Positions 53,585 to 61,989 are shown, counted from the first letter of the stretch. The stretch: 64,000 nucleotides of DNA from JAOUEA01 sp038249195 (GCA_038249195.1 JBBRWM010000008.1:1-64000), one strand, 5' to 3'. Numbers and translations: made by a program. Notes: generated by a model from the letters alone, not told the origin.

Positions 53585-54067
53585 ATGGACGAAGGCAAGA
53601 CGATCGATTTCCGGGCGGCGCCGGACCTGGGGAAGATCTATCTCCAGGAACGCGACCACCTCTTCCGAACCCTGCTCGCCTACACGGGCGGTCGAGTGGA
53701 CATCGCCGAGGAGGCTGGAGCTGAGGCATTCGCTCGGGCGCTCGCGCACGAGAAGACCCTGCGAGACCCTGTGGCCTGGATATACCGCGTCGCGTTCAAT
53801 GCCGCAAACGACGAGTTGCGACGGGAGCGCTGGTTGGCGCCCGCCTCAGATCGCACCGTCGTTGCGCACGAGCCGGAGGGGTTGATGGACGCCTTGAAGC
53901 AACTATCACCAAACCAGCGCGGCGCACTCGTGCTGCGGTTTGTGCTCGACCTCGACGTGGCAGAAGTCGCCAAGCGCATGGGGATGGCGCCGCCCACCGT
54001 GCGGGTCCATCTGCACCGAGGTCGGCGCCGATTGCGTGAACTCCTCGGTTCCGACGACGAGGACTGA
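53585..54067 (+). CDS. ECF-type RNA polymerase sigma factor
   Basis: A 160-residue sigma-70 family protein with regions 2 and 4 only. Region 2 covers about residues 20-80 (HLFRTLLAYTGGRVDIAEEAGAEAFARAL and DPVAWIYRVAFNAANDELRRER); region 4 about 100-150 (QLSPNQRGALVLRFVLDLDVAEVAKRMGMAPPTVRVHLHRGRRRL). A short gap of two bases separates it from the next gene, which may encode its membrane regulator. Signal and target genes unknown. Confidence 0.92.
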   Translation: MDEGKTIDFRAAPDLGKIYLQERDHLFRTLLAYTGGRVDIAEEAGAEAFARALAHEKTLRDPVAWIYRVAFNAANDELRRERWLAPASDRTVVAHEPEGLMDALKQLSPNQRGALVLRFVLDLDVAEVAKRMGMAPPTVRVHLHRGRRRLRELLGSDDED

Positions 54068-54069
54068 AC

Positions 54070-55182
54070 ATGGAACGTTGGGAACGCAAGCTCCGCGAGC
54101 TGACCGAGGTCAGTGCTCCCAGCTCGATGGACGCGCGGGTCGAGGACGGCCCACATGGCACACAGTCCGACCTCCCCTCAACCTCCCGCCGCGTCCTCGT
54201 CGGAGTGGTTGCGTTCGCGCTGTTCCTTCCCGTCGTGGCGTTCGGTTGGCGGGCATTTCAGACCAGCCCGTCTCCCGACGGAGATCCCACTGATCAGGGC
54301 ACGCCAGGTCACAGTCCGACATCCACGCACGTCGATGCTGCGCCGCGGATCGCTTTCACGGATGCCCAGGGGCGGATCGCACTCATGCGTCCCGACGGCT
54401 CGGGGGTCCGCGAGATCACGACGGGTCGGGAGCCTGATGCTTACCACTCGCGATATGGGTTGCCCCAGGACATCGATCCCCAGTGGGGAGTTGCCGGCTC
54501 AGCGGCGGATCAGTCCGTGCATCAGCGGATCTACTTCGTCCGACGCTACACCAAGTCGCTGTACTCGCTGTGCTCGGTCTCGCCCTCAGGGACCGGGTTC
54601 CGTGTGGTGATCCGTCGGTTCCCCGCGAGCTCGTTCGCCCTCTCCCCGGATGGCTTCCGCATCGCCTACGGCTCCGGCGACGGCATCTATGTCGCGGGGA
54701 ACGAGGGATCTGATCTGCATCGCATCGCCCGGATCCTCCTTCCTGCGGGTGTGCCGATCACATGGTCTCCACGGGAGCAACTCATCGCATTCGCGTCGGA
54801 AAGCCAGGAGCTCTGGACCGTCGACACCCGCACGGGTGAACTCACGCGGGTGACCCCGCCCGGGCTTCATGTGGACGCCGTTGCCTGGGATCCCGTAGAC
54901 CCTTCGACGATCGCGATCGGCGTCCTGAGCGACTTCAGCGCCGATGCGGCCTCATCGCAGGTATGGACGATCCGACCCGACGGGACAGGGATGCGTCGAG
55001 TCACGACAGATGGAAACAACTTGACGGTCGCAGCATGGTCACCTGGGGGCGCTCGGCTCCTTCTGGGCAGGGTGGATCTCCACCTGCGCGACGACGGGCT
55101 GGCGGTGATCGATGCTGATGGGAGTGGGTTGGAAATCGTGAACGCGACGGCGTGGTCGGGGTTCGGTTCCTGGGGCGCCTGA
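54070..55182 (+). CDS. Membrane-anchored WD40-like (TolB/PD40) protein, putative sigma partner
   Basis: A 370-residue protein with a cytoplasmic N-terminus (MERWERKLRELTEVSAPS), one membrane helix (about residues 41-60) and an extracytoplasmic beta-propeller with PD40-type repeats: RIAFTDAQGRIALMRPDGSGVREIT near residue 92, FALSPDGFRIAYGSGDGIYVAG and ITWSPREQLIAFASESQELWTVDTRTG. The arrangement (sigma gene, then single-pass protein) recalls anti-sigma factors with sensory domains, but no zinc anti-sigma motif (HxxxCxxC) is seen. Role inferred from context. Confidence 0.7.
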   Translation: MERWERKLRELTEVSAPSSMDARVEDGPHGTQSDLPSTSRRVLVGVVAFALFLPVVAFGWRAFQTSPSPDGDPTDQGTPGHSPTSTHVDAAPRIAFTDAQGRIALMRPDGSGVREITTGREPDAYHSRYGLPQDIDPQWGVAGSAADQSVHQRIYFVRRYTKSLYSLCSVSPSGTGFRVVIRRFPASSFALSPDGFRIAYGSGDGIYVAGNEGSDLHRIARILLPAGVPITWSPREQLIAFASESQELWTVDTRTGELTRVTPPGLHVDAVAWDPVDPSTIAIGVLSDFSADAASSQVWTIRPDGTGMRRVTTDGNNLTVAAWSPGGARLLLGRVDLHLRDDGLAVIDADGSGLEIVNATAWSGFGSWGA

Positions 55183-55252
55183 GCGAGGGCATCCGAACGC
55201 GGGGAGGGTCACGTCGCCCTGACAAGGAAGCTCCTTGGTTCCCGCGGTCCAG

Positions 55253-55423
55253 CTAGTCGTCGCGCTGTGACCGAAGCAACGCGGAGATGACAAAGATGAG
55301 TGCCCCGACGGCTACGACAACCAATGCAGGAAACGCTAGGCCAGGGGGATCATGGGCGGGGGGATCCATCGTATGAGAGGCAGCCTGGCCGGCGTAGAAC
55401 GCTAACTCGAACATCGATCTCAT
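55253..55423 (-). CDS. Small single-pass membrane peptide next to the DUF2182/DUF1326 genes
   Basis: A 56-residue protein, too short for most gene finders. It reads MRSMFELAFYAGQAASHTMD, then a Pro/His stretch (PPAHDPPG), a hydrophobic helix (LAFPALVVVAVGALIFVIS) and a basic/acidic end (LLRSQRDD). The His and Met residues SHTMDPPAHD could bind copper. The start has a strong ribosome binding site (GGGAGGGG) directly before the ATG. It follows DUF1326 and DUF2182 on the same strand, with 103 bp before it. Confidence 0.65.
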   Translation of the reverse strand: MRSMFELAFYAGQAASHTMDPPAHDPPGLAFPALVVVAVGALIFVISALLRSQRDD

Positions 55424-55526
55424 CCCCTCCCAGACCGTCAGCTACTCCTCAGGCTGGCTTTACTGATCCTAGAGTCTGTCGGAACACGACCGACACCAAA
55501 GCCGACTCGTCCAGAGAGTTTCGAGG

Positions 55527-56252
55527 TCACATCGTTGGCATCGCACTGCTCATGTGGAGGCCGGGCAGAAGCCATGGATGCCACGGAGCGAAGGCGGCGG
55601 CGATGAGGAGCACGCCTCCAACCGCCAGCGAGAACGGACGTCCGTACCTCCAGACCTTCTCGATCAAGATGACAACGGCGAGCGCAGCCATCACCGCGAT
55701 GTTCATGGCACCGACCGCGATCAGCACGATCATCAGCCCCCAGCAACACGCGACGCAGTAGGCACCGTGATGGATACCGACGCGGAGGTCTCGAGCTGGA
55801 CCTCGGAAGCTGGCGTAGTGGAACAGCGACCCGATGGGCGAGCGACAGTGGCGCAAGCACGCCCCTTTCAGTGGAGTGAGCTGATAGACACCCGCCATGG
55901 CGAAGATGGCTGCGCCTACCCACTTCGCGGCGTCGGGCGACCGGTCGACCAGGCGTCCTGAGGCGACGAACGCCGCATAGGCCACGATGCCGAACCCCGC
56001 CCACACGATCAGGTAGCCCGCAAGGAACTGCGCGACGCCGTTGATCCGCGCCCAGGACGTCGGACGGGCGGAGACGGACCGGACCCAGACGACGACCATC
56101 GGTGCGACCGAGGGAAGCATCATGGCAGCCATCATCACGACCCAGAGCGCGAGGAACGCGAGGAACGTGAGCCCCATCGTGCCCGGGCCGTTGCCCATGC
56201 CGTTGGCTTGGTCGACCGTGACGAGCCATGCGAGCGCGGCCACAACGCACAA
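55527..56252 (-). CDS. DUF2182 membrane protein (predicted metal-binding)
   Basis: A 241-residue protein with six or seven membrane helices. The DUF2182 features are AFLALWVVMMAAMMLPSVAPMVVV near residue 33 and the cysteine-rich loop LKGACLRHCRSPIG with HHGAYCVACCWGLM, proposed to bind metal. The start is uncertain: the frame continues upstream through LKQLLPWWLGL, part of the first helix, and the listed start is TTG 56252. The gene follows DUF1326 with 67 bp between TTG and the DUF1326 stop. Related pairs DUF2182-DUF1326 occur in many bacteria. Confidence 0.82.
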   Translation of the reverse strand: MCVVAALAWLVTVDQANGMGNGPGTMGLTFLAFLALWVVMMAAMMLPSVAPMVVVWVRSVSARPTSWARINGVAQFLAGYLIVWAGFGIVAYAAFVASGRLVDRSPDAAKWVGAAIFAMAGVYQLTPLKGACLRHCRSPIGSLFHYASFRGPARDLRVGIHHGAYCVACCWGLMIVLIAVGAMNIAVMAALAVVILIEKVWRYGRPFSLAVGGVLLIAAAFAPWHPWLLPGLHMSSAMPTM

Positions 56253-56319
56253 CCCAAGCCACCATGGCAGCAGCTGCTTCAGCGGGAGGCCGAGCGACGG
56301 CGCGTTCGCCGCGTCCGTG

Positions 56320-56913
56320 TCAGCCCTCGTATCTGAAGTCGGTCACGAAGCTGTTCGTGCCCGAATACTCCACGTCCCAGTGCCCGTGGTAGCTGACGTC
56401 CCCGGCCTTGGCCTGCATGACGGGTTGCGCGACCGCACCCAGGAGTGGGTTTGTGATGACCGACGGGTTCTCCCCGTCCATGCCCTTGACTTCCTCCGCC
56501 GACATCGTCAGGACCCCCGCGACCTCGGCGTGGAGCGAGCCCTCGTTCCGGTCGAACGTGATCGCGGCGGGTGTCACCCCTGCGACCTCGCCGATCAGCG
56601 GTCCGAGCGCCGCCAGGTGGCCACCTGCACCGCCGGAGAAGACGGCGCCCAGCGCCTCGGACTGCTCCGGTGTGGCTCGGTCGTCGAGGTAGAGCGCAAC
56701 CTTCCATCCGCCGTCGGTCATCTGCTTGGGGGAGTGCACCGCCATGGCGGCGTTCATGCCGGAGAGGTCCACGCCATCCTTCTCGCCGTTGGTGACGTGC
56801 CAGGCGAGCATGAGGTCGCAAGCGTCTCTGTCGGCCGGCTTCAGCCAGATGCAGGGGCAGCTCACATCGCATTGGCACGTCTCGAAGTAGTCACCCTCGA
56901 CCGAGAAGCTCAT
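56320..56913 (-). CDS. DUF1326 protein
   Basis: A 197-residue protein. It begins MSFSVEGDYFETCQCDVSCPCIWL, the Cys-rich DUF1326 start (CxCxxxCPC), which suggests a metal site. The rest is beta-rich (DLMLAWHVTNGEKDGVDLSGMN; WKVALYLDDRATPEQSEAL). A strong ribosome binding site AAGGAGG is 5-6 nt before the ATG at 56913. Partner of DUF2182. Function unknown; no membrane helix or signal peptide. Confidence 0.9.
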   Translation of the reverse strand: MSFSVEGDYFETCQCDVSCPCIWLKPADRDACDLMLAWHVTNGEKDGVDLSGMNAAMAVHSPKQMTDGGWKVALYLDDRATPEQSEALGAVFSGGAGGHLAALGPLIGEVAGVTPAAITFDRNEGSLHAEVAGVLTMSAEEVKGMDGENPSVITNPLLGAVAQPVMQAKAGDVSYHGHWDVEYSGTNSFVTDFRYEG

Positions 56914-57313
56914 ACGAACCTCCTTCACCGATCCGCCGGGGTAGGCGATCTCTTCATCGAGCCTATGCCCGAGGCGTGATGAGCGCAATCGCTCGAGTCG
57001 GCTCACCGGAGATGTCTACGCAGCGGGTCTCTTGCCCCATCTGAGGATGTCCGCGCGTTGCGTCGCCCGCGAGATCTTCATCCTTCTGTCATGGACTCGA
57101 TCGAGTGGCCAGGGCCATGAGGGACGCCGAGGATGGCCCCGGAATCAGCCACACGATGACCGCAACAAGGAAGGTGTGGTTCCGGACCGTTCGCCTGACG
57201 GCGGTGAGCGTCTTGCGCTCAGACGCTCGGCTCCTGATGGGGCGCGGGCGTGGAAGGTTCACGCTGTCACAATCCGAGCTGGTGAGGGCACGATGGAGAC
57301 GGAGGGCGGGCCT
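56914..57313. other. 400-bp region between DUF1326 and a divergent lipoprotein gene
   Basis: Open frames exist here but none has a good start with a ribosome binding site or a protein-like composition. The region must hold the promoters of DUF1326 (minus) and the lipoprotein (plus). I see no hairpin, repeat or RNA gene. Confidence 0.4.
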
Positions 57314-57709
57314 ATGCGGGCGAACGTCGCTGCACTGTTGGTTCCGGCGGTGCTGCTCACCGCTTCTTGCACGGGGAACGAGTCGACGCCGGTTTCGCCG
57401 TCTACCTACAATGCATCGACGTCATTGTCCTCCGGCGTGAAGGGAGACCTGTCATTCGTTGGTGGGCCACTCGTCGCGTCGCCCACTGCACGGCTCTTGC
57501 GGCCCGGCGATGTTGTGGCCTTCGCCGAGGACGGGACCGAAGCCGGGGCGATTCACTTTTCCGAGGGACAGGGTTTTTCGTTGTCGCTGCCGCCCGGAAG
57601 ATACCGGCTTGTGGCGACGAGCGGCGATGCTCGATGTCCTGACGGGATCAAGGTGACTGTGCTACCGAACGATTACAAGATCGTTCGCATTCGCTGCGAC
57701 GTGGTGTGA
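57314..57709 (+). CDS. Small lipoprotein with PEGA-like domain
   Basis: A 131-residue lipoprotein starting at ATG 57314 with GGAGGGCGGG upstream. Signal peptide with lipobox LTASC, then a Ser/Thr/Pro linker and a beta domain ending FSLSLPPGRYRLVATSGDARCPDGIKVTVLPNDYKIVRIRCDVV. The GRYRLVATS motif resembles PEGA or carboxypeptidase-regulatory domains; the paired Cys may form a disulfide. Function unknown. Confidence 0.7.
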   Translation: MRANVAALLVPAVLLTASCTGNESTPVSPSTYNASTSLSSGVKGDLSFVGGPLVASPTARLLRPGDVVAFAEDGTEAGAIHFSEGQGFSLSLPPGRYRLVATSGDARCPDGIKVTVLPNDYKIVRIRCDVV

Positions 57710-57753
57710 CCGAACCACGCCGGCGGGGAAGACTGCGTCCCCACGCAACCTCG

Positions 57754-58240
57754 CTACAAGGCCCGGAAATAGTTCACGCCGGGGAACGGTGTGTACCCGG
57801 CCTTTTCATAGGTGCGCCGAGCAGGGGCATGACCCTGGTCACCGCCTGTGGATATGAGGGCGTGGGTCATGCCCGCTTCCCGCATCCAGTTCGTCGCAAC
57901 GTTGGTCAGTTCGGTTCCGAGCCCGTGGTTCTGGTGATCGGGGTCGACGGCGAACCTCCCAAACCTCACCCATCGATTCGTCGGGGGGAAGGATCGCTGC
58001 CGCGAACCCGACGATCGCGCCTGCCTCCTCGGCGGCCCAGATCGTTGCTTTCTCGTCGGCCAGGACGGTCTCTACATCTCTCCGCTGGCTGGTGCGCCAG
58101 TCGGGGCGGTAGTGCCGGTCGAAGATCCCACCGCCCATCACCTGACGCATCGAGTCGAACACCGGAGCCCAGGCTCGGAGCGATAGCTCGACTATGGCTG
58201 ACCGGTCGCCTTGCTCGTAGGCTCGGATGGTCGGCGTCAC
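57754..58240 (-). pseudogene. GNAT-family N-acetyltransferase with a frameshift
   Basis: The 5' part (from GTG 58240: VTPTIRAYEQGDRSAIVELSLRAWAPVF) and the 3' part (FAVDPDHQNHGLGTELTNVATNWM to YEKAGYTPFPGVNYFRAL) belong to one GNAT enzyme but lie in different frames. At about 57952-57955 the plus strand has GGCGAACCTC; removing one of the AA bases restores a continuous GEVWEVAVDPDHQNHGLG, which includes the acetyl-CoA-binding Q/RxxGxG/A. Either a real one-base insertion or a sequencing error. Confidence 0.7.
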
Positions 58241-58277
58241 GACCCCGAAGTCTGGCAGCAGTCGGCTCGCGGCCGCA

Positions 58278-58621
58278 ATGTGGACAACAGACGTGGCGGT
58301 GGATCGGGTACACACCCGGCTGCTCGACGGTCGACGGGCAGCATTCGGCCAAGCGCTCGGAGGCGTCTACCTGTTCGGGTCGGCCGTCACGGGTCGTTCG
58401 AACCTGGGTCGGGCGAAGTCGATACCGTCGTGCTGCTGCGATGTCCGGTCCCCCGTTTCGTGGCCGCCGTGGCCCATCCCCTCAGCGTGGGGGAGGGAAC
58501 ACGACGGAGTCCGCTGGATGCTGACCCCGCCGTCCGACCGTCAGTCGCAGCACGGATAGTCCATAATCCAGATGCGGTCAACGCCGCGGCGATGGAGCTC
58601 GCCGAACGCCTCGAAGGCTGA
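58278..58621 (+). pseudogene. Nucleotidyltransferase-domain remnant with a frameshift
   Basis: The N-terminal part reads VDRVHTRLLDGRRAAFGQALGGVYLFGSAVTG, with the GSAxxG of minimal nucleotidyltransferases. After the G the sequence continues in another frame as FEPGSGEVDTVVLLRCPVPRFVAAVAHPL, restoring an Asp-containing motif. A single extra base at about 58391-58396 (GGTCGTTCG) accounts for the break. The remaining C-terminus is short compared with aminoglycoside nucleotidyltransferase-type proteins, so the gene may be truncated as well. Confidence 0.45.
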
Positions 58622-58623
58622 TG

Positions 58624-58648
58624 GCTCCTACCGGATGGGGGTAGGAGC
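58624..58648 (+). promoter_or_regulatory. Hairpin that includes the ribosome binding site of the dynamin-like gene
   Basis: A perfect 9-bp stem GCTCCTACC (58624-58632) / GGTAGGAGC (58640-58648) with a 7-base loop ends two bases before the ATG at 58651. The 3' arm contains TAGGAG, the only Shine-Dalgarno-like sequence. In the folded form the site would be hidden, so translation of the first gene may be conditional. It could also be the end hairpin of the preceding remnant. Confidence 0.5.
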
Positions 58649-58650
58649 GG

Positions 58651-60366
58651 ATGCGCACTGAGGCAAACTCGATCTTCGGGAATCTGACGCAGGATGCGAT
58701 CGCCCGTGCCGTGAGCGTCGCGACCGCCCGTGGCGAGACGATCGCGGTCGAACGATTGGGCGAGCTCGGAAAGCGCCTTCGCTCCTCCTCCTTCCATGTG
58801 GCGATCCTTGGAGAGTTCAAACGTGGCAAGAGCACGCTGGTGAACGCGCTCATCGGTCACGAGCTGTTGCCTACCGGCGTACTTCCCCTCACTTCGGTCG
58901 TGACGCGCGTCCGCTGGGGGACCGAGCCCGGCGCCTGGATCGCCTTCGAGTCGGGCGAACGGCTCAAGGTGTCACTCGATCGGCTGGCCGACTTCGTTAC
59001 CGAGTCGGCCAACCCCGCCAACCGCGCGGGTGTCGCCGAGGTTGACGTCCGGGTCCCGTCGGACCTGCTTCGAACAGGGGTCGTCGTGATGGACACGCCC
59101 GGGGTCGGAAGCACCCTCGCCCACAACACCGAGGAGACGATGCGGCTGTTGCCGGATGTGGACGCCGCGATCTTCGTGACGGCCACCGACCCGCCGATCT
59201 CCGACAGCGAGATCGGCTTCCTGCACGCAGTACGCGACCACGCCCACAAGATGTTCTTCGTGCTGAACAAGGCCGATGCGGTGCAGCCCCAGGAGTTGGA
59301 CGACGTCATTCGATTCACACGAGGCGCCATCGCGGACGCACTTGGTTATCCGGTCGATGTGAGCGCGCTGTCGGCCCGGCGATCGCTCGCCGCAGGCGAC
59401 GCCGGGCTCGAGACGTTCAAGGCACTGCTGTACGAGTTCCTTGCGCGTGACATGGCACGGACCGGTGTCGATTCGATCGCCACGAAGACACGAGAGGTCG
59501 TGGCGCGGCTCCATGCCGGGGTCGTGTTGGAGCTCGAAGCGATGCGATTGTCGTCTGAGGAGCTTGCGGCTCGCCACGACCAGATCGAGGCGGTCCGCAG
59601 CGACGTCGACCGCGCCGGAGTCGGCATCAAGGCGCTGCTCCACAGCGATGTCGCCGCGCTCGTGGCCTCCATCGAGGGCGAGCTCGCCGAATGGCGGACA
59701 TGCGAAACGCGGTCCCTCCGCGCGGCGGCGCGCGACGCTTTGGGTGAACCTACGTCGCTGGCGCCCGCCGACCTTGACGGATTCGTGAAGATGCGGCTGC
59801 GCGCCGACATCGACGCATGGCGTCCGTCGATCGAGGCGAGAGTGGCGGCGGCGTGGCACGACCTGTTCGCCCTTTCGATCGCCGAGGTTGACGGGGTGGC
59901 CGCGCGTGCTGTGGACGTCTCCTCGCAGGTCCTTGCGATGCCGCTACCGCCGGCACCTGCGATGGATGAGGTCATCGCCCATAGCCGCTTCTCGTTTTCC
60001 TTCTTCGAGGTCCCGACTCTGGCCGAGAGCCTCCTTCCCGACCTCACCGCCGCTCTGCCAACTCGATCGGGAGGCAAGCTTGCCCTGCGGCGCGTCGATC
60101 CCAAGATCCCTCTCATGGTGGACCGACACTCCGGGCGGGTTCGGCATGACTGGGTGAGCCGTCTCAACGAGGCCAAGGACCACCTCGAGCGATCGATCGA
60201 CGGTCACCTCGACGGCCTGACACAGGGTCTGGCTGCGGCGCTTGACCGCGCGAGAGTCAACCTAGAGTCGGCCACCGCGTCACAAGGAAAAGCGACACCG
60301 GCGTTGGTACGACTCGCCGACGAGCTTGCCCGGCTCTCGTTGCAGCTCGAGGGGGAGGCACGATGA
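58651..60366 (+). CDS. Dynamin-family large GTPase
   Basis: A 571-residue GTPase. G1 GEFKRGKSTL at about residues 54-63, G2 Thr in PLTSVVT near 80-85, G3 DTPG at 148-151, and G4 NKAD at 206-209, all in the order of the dynamin superfamily. The part beyond residue 270 is mostly helical (stalk-like), with repeated Arg/Glu heptads, and lacks an obvious membrane-spanning helix. Four bp overlap with the next gene. Bacterial dynamins shape or fuse membranes and some act in phage defence or stress. The role of this one is unknown. Confidence 0.88.
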   Translation: MRTEANSIFGNLTQDAIARAVSVATARGETIAVERLGELGKRLRSSSFHVAILGEFKRGKSTLVNALIGHELLPTGVLPLTSVVTRVRWGTEPGAWIAFESGERLKVSLDRLADFVTESANPANRAGVAEVDVRVPSDLLRTGVVVMDTPGVGSTLAHNTEETMRLLPDVDAAIFVTATDPPISDSEIGFLHAVRDHAHKMFFVLNKADAVQPQELDDVIRFTRGAIADALGYPVDVSALSARRSLAAGDAGLETFKALLYEFLARDMARTGVDSIATKTREVVARLHAGVVLELEAMRLSSEELAARHDQIEAVRSDVDRAGVGIKALLHSDVAALVASIEGELAEWRTCETRSLRAAARDALGEPTSLAPADLDGFVKMRLRADIDAWRPSIEARVAAAWHDLFALSIAEVDGVAARAVDVSSQVLAMPLPPAPAMDEVIAHSRFSFSFFEVPTLAESLLPDLTAALPTRSGGKLALRRVDPKIPLMVDRHSGRVRHDWVSRLNEAKDHLERSIDGHLDGLTQGLAAALDRARVNLESATASQGKATPALVRLADELARLSLQLEGEAR

Positions 60367-60758
60367 CAGACCCCTTCCACGACTTCGAACTCGACCTTGA
60401 CCCCGAGCGCCTGTCCGGCGCGGTCGAGCGGTTCGACCTCCCCATCGCGGCGGCCGAGGGGTACGTCGCCTATCTCGGCCTCTTCGATCTGCTAGCGCGA
60501 CGCACACAGGAGACCCTCGGCACGGATGCGCGTGGGCGGCTCTCGGGGCTCGCCCTGCGGCTCCAGGGTCTCGAGGGCCCGATGCGCTTCGCGCTCTACG
60601 ACCGGTCCCGGCAGACGGAGACCCTGACGCGCGTGGCGCGCATCACCGCGGGGGAGTCGCGGCTGAAGCGAGAGTGGCTCATCCCCAAGCTGGAGGAAGA
60701 CGTGGCGCGGTACCGGGCCCGCATCGCCGCGCTCACAGAAGCGTTGGAGGCAGTGTGA
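60363..60758 (+). CDS. Small helical protein of the dynamin operon
   Basis: A 131-residue soluble protein, mostly helical: acidic start (MTDPFHDFELDLDPERLSG), middle GLALRLQGLEGPMRFALYDRSRQTETL and a C-terminal heptad-rich helix (KREWLIPKLEEDVARYRARIAALTEALEA). No known motif. Overlaps both neighbours by 4 bp, so it is made together with the GTPase and may bind its stalk. Confidence 0.75.
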   Translation: MTDPFHDFELDLDPERLSGAVERFDLPIAAAEGYVAYLGLFDLLARRTQETLGTDARGRLSGLALRLQGLEGPMRFALYDRSRQTETLTRVARITAGESRLKREWLIPKLEEDVARYRARIAALTEALEAV

Positions 60759-61252
60759 CGGAGATCGCGTTACTAGCCGAAGACGTAGCCCGGCTCCGGG
60801 CGGCGTATCCGGAGGCCGACGATGGACAACTCGAGTCGCTGCTCGTGGAGGCCGCCGTTCGCCACCGAGCGCACGAACCAGACCCATACGACATGGCCGA
60901 AGTCTTCATCCACGAGGCGGCCGCGATCGCGGTGTACCGCCAGCAGCTTGCCGTCGCGAAGCACCGGCTGCCGGACGCGGTCGCGCGAGAGTCCGCTTCC
61001 TACGCCGAGCAGCTCGAGTTGGATCGCGAGGTCATCCCACGGCTCAAGCAGGAGGCGCAGCGGCTGCGCGCCCAGGTCCGCGACCTTGAGGAGCGCCTTC
61101 GGTCCAAGGGTCTCGTCCCCGATGCGATCGAGCCGCAGATCGGCGCCGGCTCGATCGCCGTGGACGACTACGAACCACCCCGATTCACGAACGTCGACGA
61201 GCGACGTGCCGCCACCGTGGAGTTCTTCCGACGCGTTGGGGGCGAACGATGA
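60755..61252 (+). CDS. Coiled-coil protein of the dynamin operon
   Basis: A 165-residue protein starting at GTG 60755. It has an acidic N-terminal helix (LAEDVARLRAAYPEADDGQLESLLVEAAV), a central coiled coil (SASYAEQLELDREVIPRLKQEAQRLRAQVRDLEERL) and a short C-terminal segment with DDYEPPRFTNVDERRAATVEFF. It overlaps its neighbours by 4 bp on both sides. Structural partner or regulator of the GTPase is a reasonable guess. Confidence 0.75.
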   Translation: MTEIALLAEDVARLRAAYPEADDGQLESLLVEAAVRHRAHEPDPYDMAEVFIHEAAAIAVYRQQLAVAKHRLPDAVARESASYAEQLELDREVIPRLKQEAQRLRAQVRDLEERLRSKGLVPDAIEPQIGAGSIAVDDYEPPRFTNVDERRAATVEFFRRVGGER

Positions 61253-61989
61253 GCGTTCCTCCCTCCCGCGCGGATCCTGAGCAGCGACGTGGGCGGCCCG
61301 TGGGCTTCTTCGACCTGCTGCACGACCTTCCACTCGACGGATGCGCCGTCTGCCGTGGTGAACAGCGCACGGCATGGCGCTACTTAGACGGCTTGCTGTG
61401 GGAGGGCGTCATGAACCCCTGGATCCGGGCGGCCACGAAGCGATCGCACGGCTTCTGCCGCGACCACGCGATGCTGGCGGTGACCGTGGCTGGCAAAGAG
61501 TCCGGTCAGCTCGGGATGGCGATCCTGTTCGAGGACCTCCTGCGTCACGTGGAGCAGGAGGCGGTGGACTCGACCAAGGTGGCTACCCGCCGACGCCGGC
61601 GGCAGCCCGACCCGCTCGCCGCGCATCAGCGTTGTCAGGTGTGTGAGAGCGCCAACCGCACCGCGGCGAACTATCTTTCGGTCCTCGCCGCGGCTGAGCC
61701 CGCGTCCGAGATCGGGGTTGCTGCCCGGCGGGAGGCCCATCCGGTGCTCTGCCTGCCCCATCTTCAGATGGGCGTACGCGTCGTGGGGTCCGAGGAGGAA
61801 CGCCGGCGCCTGCTGGAGCTCTTCACGGGCGGTGCGCAGGAGCTAAGGGGTGAGCTGCTCGAGTTCACCCGCAAGCGCGACTACCGATTCTCCGACGAGG
61901 TGCTCACCAAGGGTGAGGCGACCGCTTGGATGCGGGCGGTGTTCGCCATGGTGGGAGAGCCGCGCCGCCAGCCCGAGCCGCGACGGTAG
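61249..61989 (+). CDS. DUF6062-like zinc-binding protein of the dynamin operon
   Basis: A 246-residue protein. Two repeated modules each hold a CxxC pair and a CxxH: CAVCRGEQ (near residue 32) with GFCRDHAM (near 68), then CQVCESAN (near 128) with VLCLPHLQ (near 168). This fourfold pattern fits two zinc sites, as in DUF6062. A helical C-terminus ends with REPRRQPEPRR-like basic residues. Last gene of the four-gene run, 4 bp overlap. Unknown function, possibly a redox or nucleic acid sensor. Confidence 0.75.
   Translation: MSVPPSRADPEQRRGRPVGFFDLLHDLPLDGCAVCRGEQRTAWRYLDGLLWEGVMNPWIRAATKRSHGFCRDHAMLAVTVAGKESGQLGMAILFEDLLRHVEQEAVDSTKVATRRRRRQPDPLAAHQRCQVCESANRTAANYLSVLAAAEPASEIGVAARREAHPVLCLPHLQMGVRVVGSEEERRRLLELFTGGAQELRGELLEFTRKRDYRFSDEVLTKGEATAWMRAVFAMVGEPRRQPEPRR

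Noticed and set aside
57105..57440. Plus-strand frame before the small lipoprotein gene
   Set aside because: No ribosome binding site, Arg-rich composition, and it runs into the lipoprotein in another frame.
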